DNA of 64,000 bases from Bacteroidales bacterium (GCA_029210585.1 JARGFP010000007.1:96358-160357), one strand, 5' to 3'; positions 9,834 to 18,723 are shown, counted from the stretch's first letter. Notes: a model not told the origin generated them from the sequence alone. Made by a program: numbers and translations.

Positions 9834-10790
9834 TCAGGTATGCCTGTCTTCTTCACGGTCGTATGCCTTAACGATCTTTTTCACAAGGCGGTGCCGGATG
9901 ATATCGCGTTCATCAAAACGGATCACCGAGATCCCCTCGATCCCCTCCAGTATTCCGATGGCCTGGATCAGCCCCGACTGTGTCCTTCCCGGGAGGTCCA
10001 CCTGTGTAACATCACCTGTCACGATGAATTTGGCACTGGGCCCCATTCTTGTCAGGAACATTTTGAACTGGCTTGTGGTAGCATTTTGTGCCTCATCGAG
10101 GATCACAAAAGCCTGGTCGAGGGTACGTCCGCGCATGTATGCCAACGGGGCGATCTGAATGGTATTGTCTTCAATGAATTGCAAGAGCTTTTTAGCAGGG
10201 ATCATGTCTCTCAGGGCATCAAACAGGGGTTGAAGGTAGGGATCCAGTTTCTGCGCAAAATCACCCGGCAGGTATCCCAGCTTCTCCCCCGCCTCCACGG
10301 CGGGCCTGGTGAGGATGATCCTGTTCACTTCCCTGCTTTTCAGTGCCCGCACCGCCAGTGCAATCGCGGTATAGGTCTTCCCTGTCCCGGCAGGACCGAC
10401 TGCCAGTACAAGGTCATTTTTTCCTGCTTCTTCCACCAGCAGCTTCTGGTGGATGGTCAGCGCCCGGATGGGTTTTGACCGGTCACCATGCACAAGCACC
10501 TCATCTTTCGGACCCGGGGCATCCATTTTATAACCCGCATCGCCGCTGAGTATTTCATCGAAATCGTCCATGGTAAGCCGGTTGAACTTGAGAATGAATT
10601 TTACCAGCAATTCCACCTTCTCTTCCAGCTGGTTGATCCGCTCAAGCTCGCCCTCTGCCTTCAATTCATTCCCCCTTGATACGATCTTCAGGTCACTGAA
10701 ATGGGATTTTAACCTGTTAAAGCGAACATTGTTGACACCGAAGAAATCGATAGGTTCCACCCCTTCTAAATAGATGACCTTTTGCGCCAT
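9834..10790 (-). CDS. phoH: PhoH family P-loop ATPase
   Basis: This is a cytoplasmic PhoH/PhoL-type ATPase, implicated in RNA metabolism. Walker A is AVGPAGTGKTYTAIALA (about residue 130 from the chosen start) and Walker B is VILDEAQNAT. An arginine-rich helicase-like segment (GRTQSGLIQA) follows. The frame opens at 10826, but ATG 10790 gives the usual N-terminus (MAQKVIYLEGVEP) and 318 residues, a normal length. It is divergent from the SAM-hydrolase-like gene, with 86 bp between the starts. The substrate is unknown. Confidence 0.92.
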   Translation of the reverse strand: MAQKVIYLEGVEPIDFFGVNNVRFNRLKSHFSDLKIVSRGNELKAEGELERINQLEEKVELLVKFILKFNRLTMDDFDEILSGDAGYKMDAPGPKDEVLVHGDRSKPIRALTIHQKLLVEEAGKNDLVLAVGPAGTGKTYTAIALAVRALKSREVNRIILTRPAVEAGEKLGYLPGDFAQKLDPYLQPLFDALRDMIPAKKLLQFIEDNTIQIAPLAYMRGRTLDQAFVILDEAQNATTSQFKMFLTRMGPSAKFIVTGDVTQVDLPGRTQSGLIQAIGILEGIEGISVIRFDERDIIRHRLVKKIVKAYDREEDRHT

Positions 10791-10876
10791 AAATTGAATT
10801 ATAATCACTACTTTTGGTACTGACAAAATAAGCTGTTTTTTTTAACATTCCAATAGAAATTCCTGTTACGATCCAC

Positions 10877-11656
10877 ATGCATTTTGTTACGCTGACCACA
10901 GACTGGAACAAAGACGATTTTTATACCGGCGCTGTAACAGGCGCCATTTTATCTTCCTGCAAAGAAGTCCAGGTGATCACCCTCAGCAACAGCATCCGGT
11001 CCTACAGTGTTTCCGAAGCAGCTTTTATAGTAAGGAACAGCTGCTACCACTTCCCAAACGGTTCTGTGCACATCATTGCAGTGGGTTCGGAGCCTTCCCC
11101 GGAAGGCAGGTTGCTTGCAGCGAAAATTGACGGACACTATTTTCTCACTGCTGATAACGGGATTTTGGGGTTACTGGGTGATGCTGAGAGTGCTGAAGTC
11201 GTTGCCATAGAGCGGACAGGCGGGAACCTGGCAGAAAGTTTCCCGGCCCTCACCTGTTTCAGCAAAACCGCATGCAGGATCATCCAGGGAGATTCATTCA
11301 GTACACTGGGTACCCCGGTAACGGATTATAAAAAACAGGTACCTTTGCGGGCAACGCTGGACAACAACACCATCACGGGTACAGTGATTTACATCGATTC
11401 TTTCGGCAATGCGATCACCAATATCACGCGGGAATTGTTCGACAGGTTTGGCATGGAAAGGAAATTTACCATTTATGTACAGAGCAAACATTACAGGATC
11501 ACCAGGCTGAACAGGTATTATTCGGAAACCACCGGCGGGGATCTGCTGGCACTGTTCAATTCCATCGACCTGCTGGAGATTGCCATCCGGAACGGATCGG
11601 CCCGTGACCTGCTGAACCTGAATACCGACTCGACCATCAGGGTAGAGTTTTCATAG
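10877..11656 (+). CDS. SAM hydrolase / SAM-dependent halogenase family protein (DUF62), catalytic residues altered
   Basis: The 259-residue protein matches the family of S-adenosylmethionine hydroxide adenosyltransferases and halogenases over its whole length: an N-terminal TLTTDWNKDDFYTGAVTGAIL, then FPNGSVHIIAV, TADNGILGLLG, and a C-terminal barrel domain with IYIDSFGNAITNI. Compared with the family consensus as I remember it (VVDPGVGTxRR and TFHGRD), the Asp and first Arg are Gly here, and the HGRD segment reads PALT. All three residues of the hydrolase catalytic triad therefore appear replaced. It may have a different activity or only bind an adenosyl ligand. It is followed closely by mazG. 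Confidence 0.78.
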   Translation: MHFVTLTTDWNKDDFYTGAVTGAILSSCKEVQVITLSNSIRSYSVSEAAFIVRNSCYHFPNGSVHIIAVGSEPSPEGRLLAAKIDGHYFLTADNGILGLLGDAESAEVVAIERTGGNLAESFPALTCFSKTACRIIQGDSFSTLGTPVTDYKKQVPLRATLDNNTITGTVIYIDSFGNAITNITRELFDRFGMERKFTIYVQSKHYRITRLNRYYSETTGGDLLALFNSIDLLEIAIRNGSARDLLNLNTDSTIRVEFS

Positions 11657-11679
11657 TACCTGTCTGGCAACCCCATTTA

Positions 11680-12492
11680 TTGACAAACCAAAACAGAGTT
11701 ATAATGAGTACGAGGTCTGAAAAAATGGAAGCATTCGGAAGAATTCTTGATATCATGGATGAACTGCGGGAGAAGTGTCCCTGGGACCGGGAGCAGACCA
11801 TGGAATCGCTCAGGAACCTTACCATAGAGGAAACATATGAACTGGCCGATGCGATCATCGAAAAGGATATGGACGAGATTCGGACGGAGCTGGGCGACCT
11901 GTTGCTGCATATTGTATTCTATGCCAAAATCGGTGATGAAAAATCGGTTTTCGATATCACCGATGTGATCAATACCGTGAGTGAAAAATTGATTTTCAGG
12001 CATCCGCACGTGTTTGGCGAACGGGAAGTTACCGGGTCAAAGGAAGTGATCAGCAATTGGGAAGAATTGAAAATGAAGGAAAACAATGGCACCAAGCGCG
12101 TACTCAGCGGTGTGCCGAAAACGCTTCCTGCGCTGATAAAGGCGCATCGTGTACAGGACAAGGCACGTGCCGTGGGGTTCGACTGGGCCAGTCCTGACGA
12201 TATCTGGGAGAAGGTTTCCGAGGAGGTAGGCGAAGTGCGCAGTGAACTGAGAAGCGGCAGCAGGGAGCAGCTGGAAAGTGAATTCGGCGACCTCCTGTTT
12301 TCCATCGTCAATGCTGCCAGGTTATATGATATCGAACCCGAGACAGCGCTGGAACGTGCAAACCTGAAGTTCATGCACCGCTTCAACTACATCGAGGAGC
12401 ATGCACGGGCAAATGGCAGGAACATCAATGCGCTGACCCTGGAAGAGATGGATGCACTGTGGGAAGAAGCCAAACAGAAAGAAAACAACTGA
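11680..12492 (+). CDS. mazG: Nucleoside triphosphate pyrophosphohydrolase
   Basis: MazG hydrolyses NTPs and dNTPs to monophosphates and pyrophosphate, cleaning the nucleotide pool. The 270-residue protein has the expected two tandem MazG folds: CPWDREQTMESL at about 30, with metal-binding EETYELADAI and ELGDLLLHIVF, and a second copy with KVSEEVGEVRSEL and EFGDLLFSIVNAARL. The start could equally be ATG 11704 (MSTRSEKMEAF), which matches homologues better at the N-terminus. It sits 23 bp behind the SAM-hydrolase-like gene and converges with the DUF5606 gene, with only 10 bp between their ends. Confidence 0.94.
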   Translation: MTNQNRVIMSTRSEKMEAFGRILDIMDELREKCPWDREQTMESLRNLTIEETYELADAIIEKDMDEIRTELGDLLLHIVFYAKIGDEKSVFDITDVINTVSEKLIFRHPHVFGEREVTGSKEVISNWEELKMKENNGTKRVLSGVPKTLPALIKAHRVQDKARAVGFDWASPDDIWEKVSEEVGEVRSELRSGSREQLESEFGDLLFSIVNAARLYDIEPETALERANLKFMHRFNYIEEHARANGRNINALTLEEMDALWEEAKQKENN

Positions 12493-12502
12493 GGAGAGAG
12501 TT

Positions 12503-13015
12503 CTAAGTATCCTTTGGCTTTTCTGTGTCTTTGGCTTTACCGGTACCTGCACTGTCATCTTGCTCTTCGCTTGCGCCACTGTCTTCGTCTGCTGCTGAAT
12601 CTTCTTCTGCCTGTTCCTTGTCGACGACTTCAAGGAGTCCAAGTTCGTGCAGCAGGCTGTACCATGTCAGAACCTTCTTGATGTCAGATACATATACACG
12701 CACCGCATCATATTCGGGCAAGACTTCCGCAAAATAGGCTTTAAGTTGTTCGTTCCCCGATTTCGGATCGGCGGTGATACCACCTGCTTCTTTTTCATGG
12801 ATCCTGAAGAGCACATCAGCCAGAGGCATGTCTTCGGTTTCCGTAAAAATGGAAATATCCTCGAGCGCACTTACCCGTGCAGTTGGCGGTGCCACCGTAC
12901 GTTTCTTGTCTGTAAGAGATTCCACTACAATTCCGTTGCGTGCCTGCGCCAGGTACCTGAACAATCCGCCTTTTCCGGATATCGCCATCAGGTCTTTCAC
13001 ATTGATCGTTTTCAT
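12503..13015 (-). CDS. DUF5606 family protein
   Basis: This is a 170-residue cytoplasmic protein typical of Bacteroidota. The conserved part (about 1-130) opens with KDLMAISGKGGLFRYLAQ and contains PPTARVSALEDISIFTE, the pattern of family DUF5606. The last 40 residues are an acidic, Glu/Asp/Ser-rich and probably disordered tail. Function is unknown. It lies 24 bp downstream of the TerB-DnaJ gene on the same strand and is probably cotranscribed. Confidence 0.8.
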   Translation of the reverse strand: MKTINVKDLMAISGKGGLFRYLAQARNGIVVESLTDKKRTVAPPTARVSALEDISIFTETEDMPLADVLFRIHEKEAGGITADPKSGNEQLKAYFAEVLPEYDAVRVYVSDIKKVLTWYSLLHELGLLEVVDKEQAEEDSAADEDSGASEEQDDSAGTGKAKDTEKPKDT

Positions 13016-13039
13016 TTTTTTCTATTTTTCCGGGCCGGA

Positions 13040-13768
13040 TCAGCTGATCCCCCGTTCCTTTTTAATATTATCGTAAGCATCCTTCACTTTCCTGAATTTT
13101 TCCTGTGCCACCTGCTTAAAATCATCACCAAGGTGGCTTACTTTGTCGGGATGGTACTTCATGGCCATCCTTCGGTAGGCTTTTTTCACCTCTTCATTGG
13201 CAGCAGTGGTATCGATTTCAAGGATCTTGTAAGAAGCATCTGAAGCGCTGATGAACATGGCCTGGATGCTATCGATGTCGGAGGACGTAATGTTCATATA
13301 TCCAGCGATCCTCCTGATCATCTCCTTCTCTGATTCCGTGATCCCGGCATCGGCTGCGGCAATACCGAACAGGAAATGGACCATTTCAAGCCGGTAGGAA
13401 TAATCCAGGCGCTGGTTCAGTTGTGCCGTAACGTCGCGTACCGGGATGTGTTGTTTGAGGATATCCCGCAGCATGACGATGGCCTCCTGTGCGGTATCGC
13501 TCCCAAACCGGGTATGGAAATAATTCTTCACATAATCGAGCTCACTTTTCATTATCCGTCCATCTGCCTTCATCACTGCGGCAACCAGTACAAGCAGCGA
13601 TGCTGCATAATCGCCTCTTCTTGTTGTTGAGGACTGGTAGATCCTTCCCTGGGTTTGTGTAGCTCCGGTATCGAACATTGAACCCAGTGCGAGTCCGAGT
13701 ATTCCGCCGATGGGACCTCCCACGGCCCAACCCAGTCCAAGTCCAACCCATTTAGCAAATTTTGCCAT
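13040..13768 (-). CDS. TerB-DnaJ domain co-chaperone (DjlA-like)
   Basis: The 242-residue protein joins three parts. A Gly-rich hydrophobic N-terminus (GLGLGWAVGGPIGGILGL) could anchor it in the membrane. A TerB-like helical domain spans about 50-165 (LVLVAAVMKADGRIMKSEL). A C-terminal J domain spans about 180-242 with the HPD motif in YHPDK. This is the arrangement of DjlA, a DnaK partner of the inner membrane. The neighbours coaE and DUF5606 give no further clue. The last three bases of the gap to coaE leave the two genes almost abutting, so it is likely in one operon with coaE and ybbR. Confidence 0.85.
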   Translation of the reverse strand: MAKFAKWVGLGLGWAVGGPIGGILGLALGSMFDTGATQTQGRIYQSSTTRRGDYAASLLVLVAAVMKADGRIMKSELDYVKNYFHTRFGSDTAQEAIVMLRDILKQHIPVRDVTAQLNQRLDYSYRLEMVHFLFGIAAADAGITESEKEMIRRIAGYMNITSSDIDSIQAMFISASDASYKILEIDTTAANEEVKKAYRRMAMKYHPDKVSHLGDDFKQVAQEKFRKVKDAYDNIKKERGIS

Positions 13769-13771
13769 CTG

Positions 13772-14362
13772 TTATCTGTTTAGTTTCGAAAATTTATTGT
13801 GCAAATCTACAATTTGTGGCAGAATCATGCGATCATTGTCGTTGTAAATCACAAAATCGGACAACAACTCCTTCTGCTGGTCGTTCATTTGCCGCTCCAT
13901 TCTTTTCCGGACTTCTGCTTCCGTTACCTGGTCTCTTTCCATAACCCTGTTGATACGCACGGAAGCTTCCGCTTTTACAAAAACGGTAAAATCCATCGCT
14001 GCGGCTCCGCCTGATTCAAAAAGGATCGCCGCCTCCTCCATCACATAAGCATGGGTGGCATGCCGCCTTGTCCATCTGTCAAAATCCTTGCGCACAGCGG
14101 GATGTACAATATCATTGAGCCGGGTGAGCAGGTCATCATCGCCGAACACCTTATCTGCCAGGTAGCTGCGGTTCAGTGTACCGCCGGCGTAGGCAGCTTC
14201 GCCAAATAACCCTTTCACACCGGCAATCACAGTTGCATCCGACTCCATCAACCGCCGGGCCTCCTTATCTGCCTCATATACCGGTACCCCAAGTTCCTGA
14301 AAAACACTGCCTACAAGTGTCTTCCCACTGCCAATTCCCCCGGTGAGTCCGATTTTCAGCAT
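13772..14362 (-). CDS. coaE: Dephospho-CoA kinase
   Basis: CoaE catalyses the last step of coenzyme A synthesis, ATP-dependent phosphorylation of dephospho-CoA. The 196-residue protein begins with the P-loop LTGGIGSGKTLVG, followed by VYEADKEARRLM (substrate-binding Asp) and IVHPAVRKDF, all characteristic. Its start codon overlaps the stop of the upstream ybbR-like gene by one base (position 14362), indicating translational coupling. The earlier CoA gene coaBC lies elsewhere in the window (55447-56654). Confidence 0.94.
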   Translation of the reverse strand: MLKIGLTGGIGSGKTLVGSVFQELGVPVYEADKEARRLMESDATVIAGVKGLFGEAAYAGGTLNRSYLADKVFGDDDLLTRLNDIVHPAVRKDFDRWTRRHATHAYVMEEAAILFESGGAAAMDFTVFVKAEASVRINRVMERDQVTEAEVRKRMERQMNDQQKELLSDFVIYNDNDRMILPQIVDLHNKFSKLNR

Positions 14363-15366
14363 TATTTTACTGATAACAGGTATTCGACAGTCTGGGGATA
14401 GAAACTCACCCCGCTGAGGTCATTGGGCACGGTTCGGAGTTGCACCTGTAACCGCGACTTATTTTCCAGTGTTTCCTCGTAATCCACACCGGCCCAAAAA
14501 GCTTCCGGAACGATCCGTTCGTAATTGCTCAATCCTATCCGGCCTGTCACCCGCACCTCCTGGGGGAATGTCTGCATCAGCAATGAGTCGGGCAACCCGC
14601 TGATCTGCACCGGAACCATGACCTGTACCTCGGTCATCTTCTCCAGTTCAATCGTACATTCCACCCGGTCCGTGGAATACCTGATACGCGGGAATCTCGT
14701 CAGCTGGACCATTCCCCTGTAACTTTTTTCCAATGTTCCCAGGCCGATCGTTTTCGTCGGGACTGCCTGCAATGTATCGACATATATATCAGGTCCTGTA
14801 ACCCGGACTGAATCGGGCCGGATCGCCACCTCGTTTTTCAGTATAAAATTCCTGCCCGGTGTAAAGTTGATCACAGGTTGCACCGGTATTTTCCGGCTCA
14901 CTTCGGTGGCGAACTGAAAGATCAGTGAGTCAGGGCTGATTTCAAGCAATTGCAGTTCACTCGGAAGTTGCCGGGCCACCCTTTCCCTGGCAAAGCGTGT
15001 AAGGAGAAACAACCTGGAAGTGTCCCCGTTCACTGTGTTCATGGTAAAGGATGTTACCGGGAAGCTAAGGGGGATGGGGCGGTTACTTAATTTATAGCTC
15101 AGCAGGGCATAGCCGTGTGCATTCACCTTCAGCCCCAGGTGATCAGGCACATCGTTCACAAGCATTTTATTTTCGGGGAACTTGCTGTAGGAAATGGGGT
15201 ATTTGATCTCGGTGGTATATTTCTTGCTCAGTGCATTGAGCAGCCAGATGACGATGGCAATGGCCAGGAAGAAGGAGAAGACGATCATCTTCCGTTTCCA
15301 TTCCAGGTGTTTTGTTTTCCGGAATTCGGAAAGCCTGGATTTATTTCTCGAGTCTTCAGCTGCCAT
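14362..15366 (-). CDS. YbbR/CdaR-like domain protein
   Basis: This 334-residue protein has one transmembrane segment near residues 28-46 (IVFSFFLAIAIVIWLLNAL) after a basic N-terminus, and an extracytoplasmic part with YbbR-like beta repeats (for example VRVTGPDIYVDTLQAVPTK and VRVTGRIGLSNYERIV). In Firmicutes the related CdaR regulates the diadenylate cyclase CdaA. Here no cyclase is adjacent, and the Bacteroidota proteins have not been tied to that role as far as I know. It lies in a conserved run nusB - DUF1573 - yajC - ybbR - coaE. Confidence 0.8.
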   Translation of the reverse strand: MAAEDSRNKSRLSEFRKTKHLEWKRKMIVFSFFLAIAIVIWLLNALSKKYTTEIKYPISYSKFPENKMLVNDVPDHLGLKVNAHGYALLSYKLSNRPIPLSFPVTSFTMNTVNGDTSRLFLLTRFARERVARQLPSELQLLEISPDSLIFQFATEVSRKIPVQPVINFTPGRNFILKNEVAIRPDSVRVTGPDIYVDTLQAVPTKTIGLGTLEKSYRGMVQLTRFPRIRYSTDRVECTIELEKMTEVQVMVPVQISGLPDSLLMQTFPQEVRVTGRIGLSNYERIVPEAFWAGVDYEETLENKSRLQVQLRTVPNDLSGVSFYPQTVEYLLSVK

Positions 15367-15445
15367 CAGGAGTTAAAATTACTAAAAAAAAGGAGTTCAT
15401 CCTGCAAGCTGCCAGGTGAACTCCTTCAAAGAAGTGATTTACCGT

Positions 15446-15772
15446 TTATTTCTTTGCAGCTACATCCGTATCTGAGGCATCCTTCACGATGGCAGTCTTA
15501 TCGACCTTCACAATAATATTGTCGGCGATTTCCAGTGTAACGGTAGTGTCCTTTACATCGTTGATCTTTCCGTACAGTCCACCGCTGGTGAGCACCTTGT
15601 CGCCTCTTTTAAGCGAACTACGGTAATTGGTCATCTCTTTTTGTTTTTTCACTTGCGGACGAATCATAAAAAAATAGAAAACCACGATGATCAGCACCAA
15701 AAAGATCAGTGATTGCATTCCCGGTGTACCCGGTGTTCCGCCATTCTGTAACAATACAAATAATGAATTCAT
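15446..15772 (-). CDS. yajC: Sec translocon accessory protein YajC
   Basis: This is the small membrane subunit that associates with SecDF and the SecYEG translocon. The 108-residue protein has a single N-terminal transmembrane helix (FLVLIIVVFYFFMIRPQVKK) with the hallmark FMIRPQ-KK end, then a short cytoplasmic beta-domain (KVLTSGGLYGKIND). It is 19 bp downstream of the DUF1573 lipoprotein gene. Confidence 0.95.
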   Translation of the reverse strand: MNSLFVLLQNGGTPGTPGMQSLIFLVLIIVVFYFFMIRPQVKKQKEMTNYRSSLKRGDKVLTSGGLYGKINDVKDTTVTLEIADNIIVKVDKTAIVKDASDTDVAAKK

Positions 15773-15790
15773 AATAAATGTTTATTTCAA

Positions 15791-16225
15791 TTAAAGTTTA
15801 CTTTCTACAATCGCTTTCAGATAGAGTTGCTCCCTGGTATTTTCGGCATTTGTCTGCACGGTGATTCTGATATTCTGGGCACCGCTTTTTCCACTGGAAT
15901 TGAATACCACCCTGATGGATCCTGTTTCGCCGGGTGCCACTGGCGCTTTGTCCCAACGGGGCACGGTGCAACCGCAACCTGCCTTGATATCCTGCACGAT
16001 CAGCGGTACCGTTCCTTCATTCGTATAATCGAACCAGGCGACCAGCTGTTCGCCTTCCCTGATCGTACCAAGATCATTTACCAGGGTATCAAACCGTATC
16101 ACCGGCACCGCATCTCCAACATCATTTAAAGAACTTTGTGTTTCCTTCTCATCCTGTTTCCCGTTCCCGCAACTGCAGGCAAACAGGAACAATACCCCTA
16201 TCCCGTATGCGGCAATTTGTTTCAT
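15791..16225 (-). CDS. DUF1573 family lipoprotein
   Basis: A 144-residue exported protein: the signal peptide MKQIAAYGIGVLFLFAC ends in a lipobox Cys, a Ser/Glu-rich linker follows, and then one immunoglobulin-like DUF1573 domain (about 50-140) with FDTLVNDLGTIREGEQL and the hallmark AGCGCTVPRWDKAPVAPGE. The role is unknown. It lies 18 bp downstream of nusB and is very often in this place in Bacteroidota. Confidence 0.88.
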   Translation of the reverse strand: MKQIAAYGIGVLFLFACSCGNGKQDEKETQSSLNDVGDAVPVIRFDTLVNDLGTIREGEQLVAWFDYTNEGTVPLIVQDIKAGCGCTVPRWDKAPVAPGETGSIRVVFNSSGKSGAQNIRITVQTNAENTREQLYLKAIVESKL

Positions 16226-16243
16226 CCGAACTGCAAAGATAAT

Positions 16244-17230
16244 TTATTTCTGCGGTCTATCATCAAATTCACCGATAAGACCTCTGCCTGATTTACGTAT
16301 TTTCTTGCTTTCTTTCAGCTGACTGGCCACTTTATCGAGCACCCCGTTGATGAACACATTGCTTTTGCTGGTACTGTAGACTTTGGCAATTTCCAGGTAT
16401 TCATTCATTGTCACTTTGGTTGGGATCGACGGAAATCCAACGAATTCAGCGATGGCCATCTGCATGATCAGAATATCCATGAAAGCGATCCGGTCCAGGT
16501 CCCAGTTCTTTGTATTGGTCTTGATATATTCGATGTATTCCTCCTTGTTGGCAATTGATTTGCGCAGCAATTTGATGGCAAATTCCTTGTCTTCGGGAAC
16601 ATCTGACCCTGCTGTGGGTTTATACAGTGGCAGCAGGGGGTCCTTGTGGCTCCCGTCCTCCCGGAACCTTTTCAGCGTCTTGATTATCATGCTGACCATA
16701 TACTCCAGGTCGTCGGTCCAATAGATACTTTGCTCTTCAAGCACCTGTTCCAGGTTCTCGCTGGGATAAATGATATCTACAAGCAGGTGGTTAAAGAGTT
16801 TGATCTCATCGGTGAATGTGACATGCTCTGCTGACATGAAATCCTGGAAATCCTCATCTTCGATGATCCTAGCATACAACTCCTTAATCAGCTCCGGGTA
16901 ATTGACCCATGAAATTTTCTTTACATCGATATACCGGAGCAACTGGTCACAATTCCTGAAATGCTCAATCAGGCGGGAATCGATAAACCGGGTATTCGGG
17001 CGAAGATCTTCATCGGTGGGAACCAGCTTTTTGCGGGCCAGGTCGATGCGCGATTCTGCATAATTCGCGATTTCAATCAGCAAAACAAAGAGGGAATGGT
17101 AGAGGTCGTATGCCTTGTTGATATTGAAGAGCAGCTCCTTCTCTGCTTTGGACACCTGTCCGTCCCCGGAATTGTAATAAGCATATAACGTTTGCAGCGT
17201 CTTGATACGGATTTGCCTTCTGCTGATCAT
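16244..17230 (-). CDS. nusB: Transcription antitermination protein NusB (long Bacteroidota form)
   Basis: NusB with NusE binds boxA RNA and supports antitermination in rRNA operons. The NusB fold is split: MISRRQIRIKTLQTLYAYY at the N-terminus, and DRIAFMDILIMQMAIAEF with SKSNVFINGVLDK in the C-terminal third. The long insertion between them makes 328 residues, against about 140 in Escherichia coli; this length is usual in the phylum. ATG 17230 is chosen over the frame start at 17266 because a TAnnTTTG box (17264-17271) covers the longer start. The C-terminal tail is basic. Confidence 0.88.
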   Translation of the reverse strand: MISRRQIRIKTLQTLYAYYNSGDGQVSKAEKELLFNINKAYDLYHSLFVLLIEIANYAESRIDLARKKLVPTDEDLRPNTRFIDSRLIEHFRNCDQLLRYIDVKKISWVNYPELIKELYARIIEDEDFQDFMSAEHVTFTDEIKLFNHLLVDIIYPSENLEQVLEEQSIYWTDDLEYMVSMIIKTLKRFREDGSHKDPLLPLYKPTAGSDVPEDKEFAIKLLRKSIANKEEYIEYIKTNTKNWDLDRIAFMDILIMQMAIAEFVGFPSIPTKVTMNEYLEIAKVYSTSKSNVFINGVLDKVASQLKESKKIRKSGRGLIGEFDDRPQK

Positions 17231-17263
17231 TTCTAAAGAACCTCTTTTTGAATTAATTTGTGA

Positions 17264-17271
17264 CAAATTTA
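17264..17271 (-). promoter_or_regulatory. Candidate -7 box for the nusB operon
   Basis: Read on the minus strand this is TAAATTTG, a match to TAnnTTTG, 33 bp before the nusB ATG at 17230. No clear TTTG is found 17 bp further upstream, so only half of the promoter is supported. Confidence 0.4.
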
Positions 17272-17407
17272 CACTATTTTTCTGAATCTTCGGTCATGGC
17301 ATCTGTGCCTGATTTCCATATTAATTTGAATATTAACAAAATATTTTACATTTTTGAATAGGAATCGTAAACTGAATATCTGAAGAACCCTAACTAAATC
17401 ATCAGAA

Positions 17408-17818
17408 ATGAACGAAGAAGGATCAGAAAAAAAAGACGGGATGGCAAGCGAAAAGCCCAGGGAAGAAATTCACTCGAAGGTTGTAAGGGCCGGAAAGAGG
17501 ACTTATTTTTTCGATGTCAAGGCGACGAAGCGGAATGATTATTATCTTACCATCACCGAGAGTAAGAAGCGTTTTGGACGGGACGGCAAATTCTTTTATG
17601 AAAAGCACAAGCTTTTCCTTTACAAAGAGGACTTTGACAAATTTGCTGACGGTTTAAATGAAGTGATTGAATTCATTCGTGAGGCGAATCCGCAAATGAT
17701 TGAGCCGGAAGATGTTCCTGTTATGGAGACCGACCATTCCGAAGAGGAAGAAGTAACTGTTGGTTCCAGGGATTTTACGAGTGTGGAATTTGAGGATCTG
17801 GAAGACAACAACGTCTGA
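17408..17818 (+). CDS. PUR-alpha-like nucleic-acid-binding protein (DUF3276)
   Basis: This 136-residue cytoplasmic protein contains one PUR repeat (about 20-90): KVVRAGKRTYFFDVKATK, then DYYLTITESKKRF and KHKLFLYKEDFDKF. PUR domains bind single-stranded, purine-rich DNA or RNA and dimerise. The C-terminal 45 residues are strongly acidic. It belongs to the DUF3276 family, nearly universal in Bacteroidota. It is transcribed divergently from nusB. Confidence 0.85.
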   Translation: MNEEGSEKKDGMASEKPREEIHSKVVRAGKRTYFFDVKATKRNDYYLTITESKKRFGRDGKFFYEKHKLFLYKEDFDKFADGLNEVIEFIREANPQMIEPEDVPVMETDHSEEEEVTVGSRDFTSVEFEDLEDNNV

Positions 17819-17880
17819 TCCGGACATTTTTTACACAAATCAAATACATACCTATCCTGTCTTTGCTGCCGGGATGGTAT

Positions 17881-18609
17881 TTATTTGGCATTCCTTTTTT
17901 CAATAAAATCCTCTACCTCACTGAATGTGAGCCTTTTTACATTGGTGACGATACAATTCTCCATTAAAAAATCACCGTACAGGTTGCATTCATCGATACC
18001 TTCTGTGAATACATCTTTGACGGCAAACTGAATGGGAAGCAGCAGCGTAAAGGTGGCAAGGTAACCTGAGAATTCGAACTCCTCGATCTCTGCTTCATAC
18101 TTTTTCATGATGTAGGGAAATTCACTTTGTATGATTTTCACCTGGAAATCTGAGAAATCCTGGTGGTTCCTGGCGATCAGCACCACGAAATACCGCAGTT
18201 TGTTATCCTTTCCGCCCAGTCCTGTGGAAATAAACACCTGGTTTTCCTCCAGCAGGTGGCTCTCGAGGTGCATTTTGGACTCCTGGAGGGCAAGAGCGCT
18301 CCAGTCCTTCAGTGCGTCCTCGGGATTCCTGGCGTAGGATTCAATGGCCCGGAATGCTGCTACATTTTCCATGGTGGCAAGGCGTGCCAGCAACTGTTTC
18401 TTGCCATCGGAAGGATAGTCCGGATCGCACAGCAGGTCGACCTGGTCCAATGCCCAGTCGCCGTCATATTCCTGCGAAATCCGCTTGGAATATTCAAAAT
18501 ACTCCACCTGCAAATCCACGTCGATGGTATCTTCCATAATATTCAGGTTGCCGGGTTCTTTCCCTATCAACTCCCTGATTTTATCATATAAATTTTCACT
18601 ATCCTTCAT
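17881..18609 (-). CDS. Conserved hypothetical protein
   Basis: I do not recognise this protein of about 242 residues (ATG 18609; two further codons with a second ATG at 18615 are possible). It has no signal peptide or membrane segment and is acidic overall. A central part reads like alpha-helical repeats (LLARLATMENVAAFRAIESY); the C-terminal part looks alpha/beta with FVVLIARNHQDFSDFQVKII. It stands alone between the convergent PUR-like gene and the divergent DUF456 gene. Codon use resembles its neighbours, so it is probably a resident gene. Confidence 0.75.
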   Translation of the reverse strand: MKDSENLYDKIRELIGKEPGNLNIMEDTIDVDLQVEYFEYSKRISQEYDGDWALDQVDLLCDPDYPSDGKKQLLARLATMENVAAFRAIESYARNPEDALKDWSALALQESKMHLESHLLEENQVFISTGLGGKDNKLRYFVVLIARNHQDFSDFQVKIIQSEFPYIMKKYEAEIEEFEFSGYLATFTLLLPIQFAVKDVFTEGIDECNLYGDFLMENCIVTNVKRLTFSEVEDFIEKRNAK

Positions 18610-18715
18610 CACCAAGTACTTAACTCAATAAATATAGGGAAATATGCAAAATATCAAAAATATTGGGGTATTAAGTTTTGTTAAATGCAATATGGTCATA
18701 TTTCCACAGATTTCA

Positions 18716-18723
18716 TAAATTTG
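18716..18723 (+). promoter_or_regulatory. Candidate -7 box for the DUF456 gene
   Basis: TAAATTTG matches TAnnTTTG 47 bp before the ATG at 18770. There is no matching TTTG at the usual distance. Confidence 0.35.

Noticed and set aside
13772..17230. Possible novel operon of coaE, ybbR, yajC, DUF1573 and nusB
   Set aside because: This order is usual in Bacteroidota and needs no special explanation.
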